Assembly: GCA_044368575.1 (NCBI GenBank)
Contig: JBIPPH010000008.1
Coordinates: 1 to 64,000, forward strand
Length of the DNA stretch: 64,000 bases
Direction of reading: 5' to 3'
Source of the DNA: JABMMZ01 sp044368575
Lineage (GTDB): Bacteria > Bacteroidota > Bacteroidia > NS11-12g > UBA955
Shown here: positions 7,984 through 15,421 of the stretch, one piece after another
Layout of the letters: each line of letters opens with the position of its first letter
Numbering within the stretch: position 1 is the stretch's first letter
Made by a program: the position numbers and the translations under genes
The notes under the pieces: model-generated
What the model was told of the DNA's origin: nothing
Database searches by the model: none
Seen by the model: the letters and a program-made list of their open reading frames with translations, nothing else

Positions 7984-9188
7984 TAGAAATTATAACCCAA
8001 GCCTAAATTCACCCACCAATTTTTGGCCAAGTAGCTTGATATTTCTTGAGGTTGGTACAATACTGGATTCACTGCTCCACCCACACGATTGACTACATCA
8101 AATTTTATGGCTACTCCGACTGTTGGCTTGTAGGTTAAACCCATGGTTAAAAACTTTTGGTTTAGCGCATCATCTTTAATGCCGTTGTCAGGCATTTTTG
8201 CATTCAAATTTACCCATTCATAACGAGCAAACAATAAACATTTTTTAGCAAAAATATCACCGCGCTTTAAGAGGTTGCGATAGAGTTCAATAAACGCGCC
8301 ATTCATGTTACTAGCAACATTTGAAGCATATGCTCTGTTGATTGCAAAGGCATCTGGAATTTGAATAGAGGCATACATTGCCTTCGCACCCCACTGATCT
8401 GCAGTATATTGAACGTTGCACTCGGCAAGCGCTACAGGTGTTCCAAACGCTCCACCATTGAGCATTAAACTATCAGCCATTTTCGGAGCTAAGCCAACAG
8501 TTCCGCCATAATAACCTGAAGCTTGTATTCTAAAACGTTTGTAGTAGTATAATGCTGCGCCATGTAATGCAATATTATTTATCGTGGCATTTTCTCCTTG
8601 ATAACGTCCCTTTCTTATTCCAGATGTCCTGTTAAATTTTTCACTGTTTAAACCATTGGTTAAACCGATATAGTAGTTAAATCCTGGTAAACGATTGGAC
8701 TGACCATACAAACCCACACCCATTTCTCTCCAAGTTGAAGGTATAATAAATCGCTCTACAAAATGCCTCTGATTACCATTATAGGTTGTTGGCAAATGAT
8801 TTTCATTAATGATTCCAATTCTAGGAATATACAATCCTGCAATGATGTAATTATTCTTATTCAAGTCAAACTTAATAAAGGCTTGTTCAATAGAAAATTC
8901 TCCACTATTGCCATTGGATAGTTTGGCATTTTCTAATTCCATTTCAGAAAATAAAGTTACTTTTTTAGAGAACCTATGGCCAAAGAATGTCACAAACCTT
9001 GTGAAATTGACTTGACCTGTTTGAGCGCCTGTATTATATGAGGCGAAACATTCACCGTATCCACTTAAAATGGTTGTTTTAGTTGATACTTGTAAACCAG
9101 CAGCCAATGAATCTTCTTTAGTTAAAATTTGTGCTTTTAATTGAAAGCCTGCGAATAAGACCAATAAGAGTATAAATTTGATTTTCAT
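7983..9188 (-). CDS. outer-membrane porin-like beta-barrel protein
   Basis: 401 aa with signal peptide MKIKFILLLVLFAGFQLKAQ. The body alternates polar and aromatic residues in strands and ends in aromatic NLGLGYNF, as expected of an outer-membrane barrel. The conserved middle (NENHLPTTYNG, PSTWREMGVG) is shared with a Bacteroidota group of putative porins. The transported solute is unknown. It heads a two-gene unit with the Rieske lipoprotein. The -7 element TAATTTTG lies 5 nt before the ATG, and a 15-bp palindrome (9220-9234) lies upstream of it, which could be an operator. Confidence 0.8.
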   Translation of the reverse strand: MKIKFILLLVLFAGFQLKAQILTKEDSLAAGLQVSTKTTILSGYGECFASYNTGAQTGQVNFTRFVTFFGHRFSKKVTLFSEMELENAKLSNGNSGEFSIEQAFIKFDLNKNNYIIAGLYIPRIGIINENHLPTTYNGNQRHFVERFIIPSTWREMGVGLYGQSNRLPGFNYYIGLTNGLNSEKFNRTSGIRKGRYQGENATINNIALHGAALYYYKRFRIQASGYYGGTVGLAPKMADSLMLNGGAFGTPVALAECNVQYTADQWGAKAMYASIQIPDAFAINRAYASNVASNMNGAFIELYRNLLKRGDIFAKKCLLFARYEWVNLNAKMPDNGIKDDALNQKFLTMGLTYKPTVGVAIKFDVVNRVGGAVNPVLYQPQEISSYLAKNWWVNLGLGYNF

Positions 9189-9193
9189 GGCCG

Positions 9194-9201
9194 CAAAATT
9201 A
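9194..9201 (-). promoter_or_regulatory. -7 promoter element of the porin gene
   Basis: TAATTTTG on the minus strand ends 5 nt before the ATG at 9188; another near-leaderless arrangement. Confidence 0.6.
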
Positions 9202-9219
9202 TATTTATTTAGACTAATT

Positions 9220-9234
9220 ACAAATAATATTTGT
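9220..9234. promoter_or_regulatory. candidate operator palindrome upstream of the porin promoter
   Basis: ACAAATA-A-TATTTGT is a perfect 7+1+7 palindrome starting 18 bp upstream of the porin -7 box, where a regulator could act. No regulator gene is adjacent, so the binding protein is unknown. Confidence 0.4.
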
Positions 9235-9248
9235 CATAATTTTGAAAT

Positions 9249-9275
9249 AAAAAAAGCACCCTAAGGTGCTTTAAT
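9249..9275 (-). terminator. rho-independent terminator of pckA
   Basis: 8-bp arms AAAGCACC (9253-9260) and GGTGCTTT (9265-9272) enclose the loop CTAA. The A-run at 9249-9255 gives the T-tract on the minus strand. It lies about 20 nt after the pckA stop. Confidence 0.85.
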
Positions 9276-9293
9276 AGAGAAGCTTAAGTAATA

Positions 9294-10883
9294 TTAGGCG
9301 TGTGATACAGCTTTAGGCGCTGCTTGTTTGATGGCTTCACTAGACCCATCCTCAAACTTTTTAAAGTTCTCGTTAAATTTATTGGCAAGCGCATTAGCTG
9401 TTTGATCATATGCAGCTTTATCTGCCCATGTATTTCTTGGATGTAAAATCTCCTGTGGCACATTTGGACATGAATTTGGCATTTGCACACCAAAAACTGG
9501 ATGAGTTGTATACTCAATAGCATCTAATTCTCCATTTAAAGCTGCTGTTAACATTGCTCTTGTGTATGACAATTTCATTCGGCTACCTACACCATAACCA
9601 CCACCACTCCAACCGGTGTTGACTAACCATACATTGATTCCGGCATCCGCATTTAATTTAGCGCCAAGCAATTCAGCATATTTGGCTGGATGCAATGGCA
9701 AGAAAGCTTGACCAAAACATGCAGAAAAAGTACTTTGAGGCTCAGTAATGCCAGCTTCTGTGCCTGCAACTTTACTGGTATAACCAGAAATGAAATGGTA
9801 CATAGCTTGCTCAGGCGTTAATTTTGATATTGGTGGTAATACACCGTATGCATCACAAGTTAAAAAGAAAATATTTTTTGGAGACTGACCAATTGAAGGC
9901 ACAGCAATGTTGTCAATAAAATCAATTGGATAAGCAACACGGGTATTTTCTGTTACAGAAACATCTTCGTAGTTCACGGTATTGCTGCCTTCAAAAAAGC
10001 GAACATTTTCAACTAAAGCACCTTTTTTAATGGCATGCCAAATTTGTGGTTCTTTCTCTTCGGTCAAGTCTATACATTTCGCATAGCAACCGCCTTCGAA
10101 ATTGAAAACAGAATCATTGGCCCAACCATGCTCATCATCACCAATTAACTTTCTATTCGGATCTGCAGACAAAGTGGTTTTACCGGTGCCAGACAAACCA
10201 AAGAAAATGGCTGTATCGCCTTTTTCACCGATATTGGCTGAACAGTGCATTGAAAGCACTCCTTTTTCTTGAGGAAGAATATAATTTAAAACAGTGAATA
10301 TACCTTTTTTTAATTCGCCTGTATAACCAGAACCACCAATTAAAATGATCTTTTTGCTGAAATTAATAATTGAGAAGTTGTGTTGTCTGGTGCCATCTAA
10401 TTCTGCGTTCGCTTTAAATGATGGAGCGGCTAAAATCAACCATTCAGTGTCTGTGTTGTCACCAGCATTTGGTCTTAAAAACAAATTATTAGCAAATAAA
10501 TTTTGGTAGGCCGTTTCAGTAACCACCTTAATGTTTAATTTGAAATCTGTGTGCGCACAAGCATAAGCATCTCTAACAAACAATTCTTTGCCTTTGTAGT
10601 GGTCTAAAACTTTGGCTAACAATGCATCAAATTTTTCAGGTGTAAATTTAAAATTAACAGGGCCCCACCATACAGTGTCTTCTGTTTTGCTATCACATAC
10701 CGTGAATTTATCTTTAGGAGAACGGCCAGTGAATTCGCCTGTATCTGCGGCTAATGCACCACGATCTGTTAATACACCTTCGTTTCTTTCAAGGGCCTTT
10801 TCGATTAACTGATCTGGCGTTAAATTTTCAAAAACATTACCTGCAGAGGCAACTACACTCGATATAATTTCTTGATTTGTCAT
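9294..10883 (-). CDS. pckA: phosphoenolpyruvate carboxykinase (ATP)
   Basis: 529 aa. The enzyme converts oxaloacetate plus ATP to phosphoenolpyruvate, the entry to gluconeogenesis, in the cytosol. Visible motifs are the oxaloacetate-binding FTGRSPKDKF (about 51-60), the phosphate-binding loop GLSGTGKTTL (229-238) and the metal-binding LIGDDEHGW (about 246-254). These define the ATP-dependent (not GTP-dependent) family, and the length is standard. It is monocistronic, between its promoter (TAAATTTG, 22 nt before the ATG) and a hairpin terminator. Confidence 0.97.
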   Translation of the reverse strand: MTNQEIISSVVASAGNVFENLTPDQLIEKALERNEGVLTDRGALAADTGEFTGRSPKDKFTVCDSKTEDTVWWGPVNFKFTPEKFDALLAKVLDHYKGKELFVRDAYACAHTDFKLNIKVVTETAYQNLFANNLFLRPNAGDNTDTEWLILAAPSFKANAELDGTRQHNFSIINFSKKIILIGGSGYTGELKKGIFTVLNYILPQEKGVLSMHCSANIGEKGDTAIFFGLSGTGKTTLSADPNRKLIGDDEHGWANDSVFNFEGGCYAKCIDLTEEKEPQIWHAIKKGALVENVRFFEGSNTVNYEDVSVTENTRVAYPIDFIDNIAVPSIGQSPKNIFFLTCDAYGVLPPISKLTPEQAMYHFISGYTSKVAGTEAGITEPQSTFSACFGQAFLPLHPAKYAELLGAKLNADAGINVWLVNTGWSGGGYGVGSRMKLSYTRAMLTAALNGELDAIEYTTHPVFGVQMPNSCPNVPQEILHPRNTWADKAAYDQTANALANKFNENFKKFEDGSSEAIKQAAPKAVSHA

Positions 10884-10905
10884 AGTATATGATAATTTGG
10901 GACTG

Positions 10906-10913
10906 CAAATTTA
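10906..10913 (-). promoter_or_regulatory. -7 promoter element of pckA
   Basis: TAAATTTG (then C) on the minus strand, with a TTG about 21 nt upstream; it lies 22 nt before the pckA ATG. Confidence 0.65.
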
Positions 10914-11011
10914 CTAAAAAAACGATTGATTTCCCAATATGACTAAGTTGTTGATATATATCAGCATTTGAGTGTATTTTAAGGTTTTTTTTTGTTTGTT
11001 TTGTTGTTGGT

Positions 11012-11974
11012 ATGCAGGCCAACAAAATAGTCGTAATTGCTTCTGTCTTATGCGCTATCTTATTGATAGTTGATGCCTTTTGTTTGCCTACCTTTATTGA
11101 TTTATTGGATTACAAAATCAACCATTCTTTTATTTTTTGGTCTTACAGATTACCCAAAGCTTTAACGGCTTGTATTGTTGGTGCCAACTTAGCTTTGGCC
11201 GGATTTATCTTACAGCAAATGTATGCCAATCATTTAGCTGGGCCATACATACTTGGCATAAGCTCTGGGGCTTCCTTGGCTGTTTCTATTACAATCATTG
11301 GGGCACATATTTTTCCAATATTAAACCATGGGCTGAGTCTATCACTAGCTGGCATGATCGGTTCTATGCTGATTCTAAGTTTGGTTTTATTGGTTTCTAA
11401 AAGATTTGGATCAGGCGCTACAATCTTGCTTTTCGGGGTCATTTTGGGGCAAATCACAGGCGCCACTCAGAGCTTACTAGATTTTTTAGCGATATCTAAT
11501 GATTTGAAAGCATTTACCGTTTGGGGCATGGGATCATTTGCTAAAGTCATATCATGGGATTGTGCTTTTTTGATCTGTGTATCATTAATCGCCATAGTAT
11601 TCGCTTGGCGCTTAATGCCAGCTTTATCCATTATGGTCTTGGGCAATGATACAGCCAATAGCTTAGGGGTTAAAGTGCAGCAAACACAATGGCAATTGCT
11701 ATGCATCACAGGCTTATTGACTGGTATCAGTACGGCTTATTGCGGTCCAATTGCTTTTATTGGCATGGCCATGCCCAATTTAGCGCGGATTTTATTACCC
11801 AGTATACATTTCAAACGCCAACTCATTTTAAACTGTCTGTTGGGCGCTAGCATGGCAGTATTAAGTGACATAATAGCTTCCTTGCCGATTTTCTCTATCA
11901 ACCTACCAATTAATGTATGCACTGCCATATTGGGCGGACCATTTGTTTTATATGTTTTATTTAAAAAGAAATGA
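11012..11974 (+). CDS. FecCD/BtuC-family ABC transporter permease (iron-siderophore/cobalamin type)
   Basis: 320 aa and very hydrophobic, with roughly 8-10 membrane segments as in BtuC/FhuB/FecD. The family patterns RLPKALTACIVGANLALAGFILQ near the N-terminus and GPIAFIGMAMPNLARIL before the last helices are clear. The latter includes the coupling region that meets the ATPase. It would move an iron chelate, heme or corrinoid across the inner membrane. The ATPase gene overlaps its end by 4 bp. No outer-membrane receptor and no signal-bearing binding protein lie nearby; a possible partner is at 30290. A T9 tract at 10985-10993 lies before the start. Confidence 0.92.
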   Translation: MQANKIVVIASVLCAILLIVDAFCLPTFIDLLDYKINHSFIFWSYRLPKALTACIVGANLALAGFILQQMYANHLAGPYILGISSGASLAVSITIIGAHIFPILNHGLSLSLAGMIGSMLILSLVLLVSKRFGSGATILLFGVILGQITGATQSLLDFLAISNDLKAFTVWGMGSFAKVISWDCAFLICVSLIAIVFAWRLMPALSIMVLGNDTANSLGVKVQQTQWQLLCITGLLTGISTAYCGPIAFIGMAMPNLARILLPSIHFKRQLILNCLLGASMAVLSDIIASLPIFSINLPINVCTAILGGPFVLYVLFKKK

Positions 11975-12648
11975 GTAGCGTTCAAATACAAATACAGGCC
12001 ATTAACCTCAATACAGACAAAGCTCTGTTAAATGACTGTAGTTATGATTTTGATGTACCAGGTTTATACATATTAAGTGGTAGAAATGGCTCAGGCAAAT
12101 CGACTTTATTAAAAGCCATTGCGGGCTTGCATACTCTAGCTTCCGGTCAAATCACTATTAACGGACAAAGTATAGGGCAAATGTCTGTTGCAGAAAGGGC
12201 CAAAAACATTGCTTTTGCTGGGGCTAATGCAATTCAAGAACATTTTATTACCGTTCAAGACCTGATTCAGGTTGGGCGCTCCCCTTTTGAAAAACACTGG
12301 TATGATTTAAAACCTGATGCAGATTTTCATCATATTGTTGAGCATCTACAAATTCAACATGTCTTACACAAATCATTAAATGCCATAAGTGACGGTGAAA
12401 GGCAAAAAGCCAATATTGCCAGAGCCATTTACCAAAAAACGGCCGTTTTACTCTTGGATGAGCCATCTGCCTTTTTAGATTATCCTAGTAAAGTCCATCT
12501 TTTTGAATGGTTGTCTGAATTGGCAATTGAACAATCAAAAATCATCATTTGTTCTACTCATGATTTAGATATAGCTAATCGATATTCGAGGCTTCATCTC
12601 CAGATTTCAGAAAAAAAAATATTTTTTTTTCAACAAGCCCCGATGTAG
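11971..12648 (+). CDS. ABC transporter ATP-binding protein, partner of the FecCD permease
   Basis: 225 aa, slightly short for FecE/BtuD. Walker A GRNGSGKST is near residues 38-46, the signature is SDGERQKANIARA, Walker B is VLLLDEPSAFLDY, and the switch histidine is in CSTHD. Note that the first position of the usual LSGGE motif region reads SDGE. Its ATG overlaps the permease stop (ATGA), so the two are translationally coupled. The last coding stretch holds a 20-bp palindrome of nine A, TA, nine T (12611-12630), encoding KKIFFF; this is a slippage-prone tract close to the stop. Confidence 0.92.
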   Translation: MSSVQIQIQAINLNTDKALLNDCSYDFDVPGLYILSGRNGSGKSTLLKAIAGLHTLASGQITINGQSIGQMSVAERAKNIAFAGANAIQEHFITVQDLIQVGRSPFEKHWYDLKPDADFHHIVEHLQIQHVLHKSLNAISDGERQKANIARAIYQKTAVLLLDEPSAFLDYPSKVHLFEWLSELAIEQSKIIICSTHDLDIANRYSRLHLQISEKKIFFFQQAPM

Positions 12649-12661
12649 TTTAAAGGCTCAT

Positions 12662-12684
12662 AAACACTAGTTCTTAGGTGTTTT
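12662..12684 (+). terminator. weak hairpin terminator after the ABC transporter genes
   Basis: AAACAC(TA) pairs with (TA)G-GTGTTT across a short loop and is followed by only a brief T-run. It stands about 14 nt after the ATPase stop. Confidence 0.45.
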
Positions 12685-12782
12685 GATAATTCATTTGAAA
12701 GGCGTTTTTTTTCGCCCACCTACAAATTCAGATGCAACCTTTTTAAAAAACGCAGTCTAATTTGTAGAAATCAAAAAAACAT

Positions 12783-13001
12783 ATGACGACACTTTACCAA
12801 AATTACACTTCAGATTTTAAAGTATCTGAACCTTTATTGTTTCCAAACAAACAATTTTCAAAAAACTACAATAACAGTCCATCTGGCAAAATGAGTAAAT
12901 CACCAAAGGGCTATCGCAATCAACATGAGATCCAAGACCTCATTCAAATGCTATGCTTAAACTTTGTTCGCTATCAACGAAGTCATAATTTATTAAACTA
13001 A
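12783..13001 (+). CDS. possible small protein of unknown function (72 aa)
   Basis: ATG to TAA encodes a polar peptide (MTTLYQNYTSDFKVSEPLLF at the start) with no signal peptide, no membrane segment and no family I recognise. The second half (NQHEIQDLIQMLCLNFVRYQ) could form an amphipathic helix. A TAATTTG element (12758-12764), a one-base-shorter form of the -7 box seen elsewhere in this window, lies 18 nt upstream and gives some support. It may be a genuine short gene or a chance frame. Confidence 0.45.
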   Translation: MTTLYQNYTSDFKVSEPLLFPNKQFSKNYNNSPSGKMSKSPKGYRNQHEIQDLIQMLCLNFVRYQRSHNLLN

Positions 13002-13023
13002 AACCATGAACCTTTGAGCTTTT

Positions 13024-13066
13024 GAGGGGTATAATCCCCCTCATTTGCCAGGGTCAATAACCCCTC
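13024..13066 (+). promoter_or_regulatory. leader with mutually exclusive hairpins before the thioredoxin-like gene
   Basis: GAGGGG (13024-13029) can pair with CCCCTC at 13037-13042. It can pair equally with a second CCCCTC at 13061-13066, whose first bases otherwise belong to a second hairpin, GGGT (13051-13054) / ACCC (13060-13063). The ATG at 13072 follows at once, so the choice of pairing could affect translation start. Confidence 0.4.
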
Positions 13067-13071
13067 CCAAC

Positions 13072-13518
13072 ATGAATTCAAACTCCAAATCAAACGCAAT
13101 ATGGATAGTTGCCTATTGGTTTATCAACCAAAAACACAACTTCGAATTATTTTACATGCTCGAAAAACTAAAGCACAGATATAAACATGCCCCAATTAAG
13201 ATTATTGGGTTAAATCCTTTTAATAGTGAGGAAGATATAGCACAATTTAAAGCTCAAAAAGGGATTGGTTTTGAATTAACTCATGACCACAAGCATACTG
13301 CCATGTTTTATCAAATTCACCAATTCCCAAGTATCCTGATTATGGAAAGCAATGGTAAAATTCTTAAAAGGTTTAACGGCTTTAAGGAAGACTTGCTTCA
13401 AGAAATCGCTTACTTCCTAAGCAAAGAATGTACAATCAATAGCGAGCAAAAGCAGATTGCCATCTCTCCATTTTTGTTTTGGCATTTTAAAAATAATCTG
13501 AGTTTTGGCGCAAATTAA
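13072..13518 (+). CDS. thioredoxin-fold protein lacking the CxxC active site
   Basis: 148 aa without signal peptide. The layout follows a TlpA/redoxin domain: a first strand (NAIWIVAYW), a helix, KIIGLNPF, the cis-proline region FPSILIMESNGKI, and a final helix. Where TlpA proteins have WCGPC, this protein has N-Q20-K21-H22-N23, so both cysteines are replaced (Q20, N23) and it cannot do dithiol chemistry. The only cysteine is in the C-terminal tail. The ATG at 13072 is used because upstream in-frame codons offer only a TTG. The role is unknown; it may be a structural or binding derivative. It stands alone between the sparse region and ribBA. Confidence 0.75.
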   Translation: MNSNSKSNAIWIVAYWFINQKHNFELFYMLEKLKHRYKHAPIKIIGLNPFNSEEDIAQFKAQKGIGFELTHDHKHTAMFYQIHQFPSILIMESNGKILKRFNGFKEDLLQEIAYFLSKECTINSEQKQIAISPFLFWHFKNNLSFGAN

Positions 13519-13543
13519 AACCAATTTAAAGCAGTAGTTTCTG

Positions 13544-13551
13544 TATTTTTG
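13544..13551 (+). promoter_or_regulatory. -7 promoter element of ribBA
   Basis: TATTTTTG followed by C, 17 nt before the ribBA ATG at 13569. Confidence 0.65.
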
Positions 13552-13568
13552 CGGCATAAAATTGCATT

Positions 13569-14777
13569 ATGTCAGGTGAATACAAATTAAACAGCATTGA
13601 GTCTGCGATAGAAGATATCAAAAACGGCAAATTGATTATTGTCGTTGATGATGAAGACCGCGAAAACGAGGGCGATTTTTTAACTGCTGCCTCTAATGTT
13701 ACACCAGAAATGGTTAATTTCATGGCCAAGGAAGGTAGAGGTTTGATTTGTGTACCATTACTACCAGAGCGTTGCTTGGAATTAGAGCTTGACCTCATGG
13801 TGACTCACAATGATTCTATGCACGAAACCCCCTTTACAGTTTCTGTTGATTTAAAGGGCCATGGGACCACAACAGGTATTTCAGCCTCAGATAGAAGCAA
13901 AACCATACAAGCTTTAGTAAATTCTGATACCAAGCCAATTGATCTTGCCAGACCAGGCCATATATTCCCATTAAAGGCTCAAAAAGAAGGCGTTTTAAAA
14001 CGTGCTGGCCATACTGAAGCTGCCATTGATTTTGCTCGTCTTGCAGGATTAGAACCAGCTGGTTGTATAGTTGAAATTTTAAAAGAAGATGGTGAAATGG
14101 CCAGATTACCTCAATTGATGGAAATCGCCAAAAAATTTGACTTAAAGATTGTTTCCATTGAAGATTTAATCAAATACAGAATCAAAAATGAAAGCCATGT
14201 TAAACGTGAGATTGCAGTGAATATGCCAACTGCATATGGTGACTTTGAAATGATTGCCTACTCTCAAATCAGTGATGGCACTCAGCATTTAGTCATTAAA
14301 AAAGGTGAATGGGAAGCCCATGAACCTGTATTAGTGAGGGTTCACAGCAGTTGCATGACTGGCGATATATTCGGCAGCTGTCGTTGTGATTGTGGTGAAC
14401 AATTGCACCAAGCCATGCAAATGATTGAAAAGGCAGGCAAAGGGGTTGTATTGTACATGAATCAAGAAGGCAGAGGCATTGGTTTACTTAACAAACTTAA
14501 AGCCTACAAATTACAAGAACAAGGGATGGACACTGTAGATGCTAATCTAGAACTTGGTTTCAAAATGGACGAAAGAGACTATGGCATCGGAGCTCAAATC
14601 TTGAGAGATCTTGGCATTAGCAAGATGAAACTGATTAGTAATAACCCTAAAAAACGCACCGGATTAATTGGTTATGGATTAGAAATCATTGAAAATGTTC
14701 CCTTATTGACATCGCCAAATCCACACAATGCCCAATACTTGAATACCAAGAAAGAAAAAATGGGTCACGAGATTTAA
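13569..14777 (+). CDS. ribBA: bifunctional 3,4-dihydroxy-2-butanone-4-phosphate synthase / GTP cyclohydrolase II
   Basis: 402 aa catalysing both first steps of riboflavin synthesis, from ribulose 5-phosphate and from GTP. The N-terminal RibB half (1-200) has the acidic loop DDEDRENEGDF (about 27-37) that binds metal and substrate. The C-terminal RibA half has the zinc-binding cysteines in SSCMTGDIFGSCRCDCGEQL and the GTP-binding NQEGRGIGL. Both halves look intact. No riboswitch is visible in the short leader: only 17 nt separate the -7 box from the ATG. The stop overlaps the pdxH stop by 4 bp (TTAA, 14774-14777), tail to tail. Confidence 0.96.
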   Translation: MSGEYKLNSIESAIEDIKNGKLIIVVDDEDRENEGDFLTAASNVTPEMVNFMAKEGRGLICVPLLPERCLELELDLMVTHNDSMHETPFTVSVDLKGHGTTTGISASDRSKTIQALVNSDTKPIDLARPGHIFPLKAQKEGVLKRAGHTEAAIDFARLAGLEPAGCIVEILKEDGEMARLPQLMEIAKKFDLKIVSIEDLIKYRIKNESHVKREIAVNMPTAYGDFEMIAYSQISDGTQHLVIKKGEWEAHEPVLVRVHSSCMTGDIFGSCRCDCGEQLHQAMQMIEKAGKGVVLYMNQEGRGIGLLNKLKAYKLQEQGMDTVDANLELGFKMDERDYGIGAQILRDLGISKMKLISNNPKKRTGLIGYGLEIIENVPLLTSPNPHNAQYLNTKKEKMGHEI

Positions 14778-15421
14778 GGACTTAGCCTTGAAATCTTCCA
14801 AGATTGATCGGCCTGAAGTTCATAATGCAATCTGTCATGCAATCGACTGCTTCTGCCCTGCCAAAATTCTATACTTTCCGGAACAACAAGATAACCACCC
14901 CAATGCTCTGGTCTTTTAATGGTTTCAGGCGAATACGTTTGTAAGGCCAAACTCATAGCCTGTTCTAGCTCTTCTCTTGAAGCTAAAACATGACTTTGTT
15001 GACTCACTATCGCTCCTACTTGACTTTCAAATGGTCTTGAATAAAAATAGGCATCGCTATCTTGAGCTGATATCGGGGTAGCTTTACCATTAATCCTCAC
15101 TTGTCTTTCCAATTCCAACCATAAAAAATTCAATGCAACGTTAGGATTTTGAAGCAATTGTTGACCTTTATGGCTGTCGTAATTGGTAAAAAAAACAAAA
15201 CCGTTAGACTCAAAACCTTTTAACAAAACTACTCTACTGTGAGGCTTTTGATCAAGCACTGTACTTAAACACATGGCATTGGGTTCTATTACCTCAGCCT
15301 CTAATGCCTCTTGAAACCAGTGTTTAAATTGTTGAAGAGGATCAGCATGAATACTGTTTTCAAGTAGTTCAGCCTGTTTATAATCTCTTCTTAATTGGGC
15401 TAAATCTAAAGATTTACTCAT
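14774..15421 (-). CDS. pdxH: pyridoxamine/pyridoxine 5'-phosphate oxidase
   Basis: 215 aa, the usual PdxH length. The FMN enzyme makes pyridoxal 5'-phosphate from PNP or PMP. Typical segments are AMCLSTVLDQKPHSRVVLLK (FMN binding), FFTNYDSHKGQQL, the PLP-contact region around RSRLHDR-like GRSSRLHDRLHY, and the C-terminal RLSP. Its ATG overlaps the stop of the glycosyltransferase gene (ATGA, 15418-15421), so the pair is probably co-translated. It is convergent and overlapping with ribBA, which makes its FMN precursor; whether the pairing matters is unknown. Confidence 0.95.
   Translation of the reverse strand: MSKSLDLAQLRRDYKQAELLENSIHADPLQQFKHWFQEALEAEVIEPNAMCLSTVLDQKPHSRVVLLKGFESNGFVFFTNYDSHKGQQLLQNPNVALNFLWLELERQVRINGKATPISAQDSDAYFYSRPFESQVGAIVSQQSHVLASREELEQAMSLALQTYSPETIKRPEHWGGYLVVPESIEFWQGRSSRLHDRLHYELQADQSWKISRLSP

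Larger units (their letters stand above)
12649..13071. other. sparse region: inverted repeats and one doubtful small gene
   Basis: No well-supported gene in about 420 bp. It holds the weak terminator at 12662-12684; GGCG-T8-CGCC at 12701-12716; a 9-bp inverted repeat CTACAAATT (12720-12728) / AATTTGTAG (12759-12767); the possible 72-aa gene at 12783-13001; and two GC-rich hairpins just before the next gene (13024-13064). No tRNA cloverleaf was recognised. Confidence 0.5.

Noticed and set aside
9284..9523. 79-codon frame on the same strand as pckA, in another frame
   Set aside because: Inside the end of pckA and its terminator region; the product is meaningless against the strong pckA frame.
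13569..14777. FMN riboswitch before ribBA
   Set aside because: The leader between the -7 box and the ATG is only 17 nt, too short for the aptamer.
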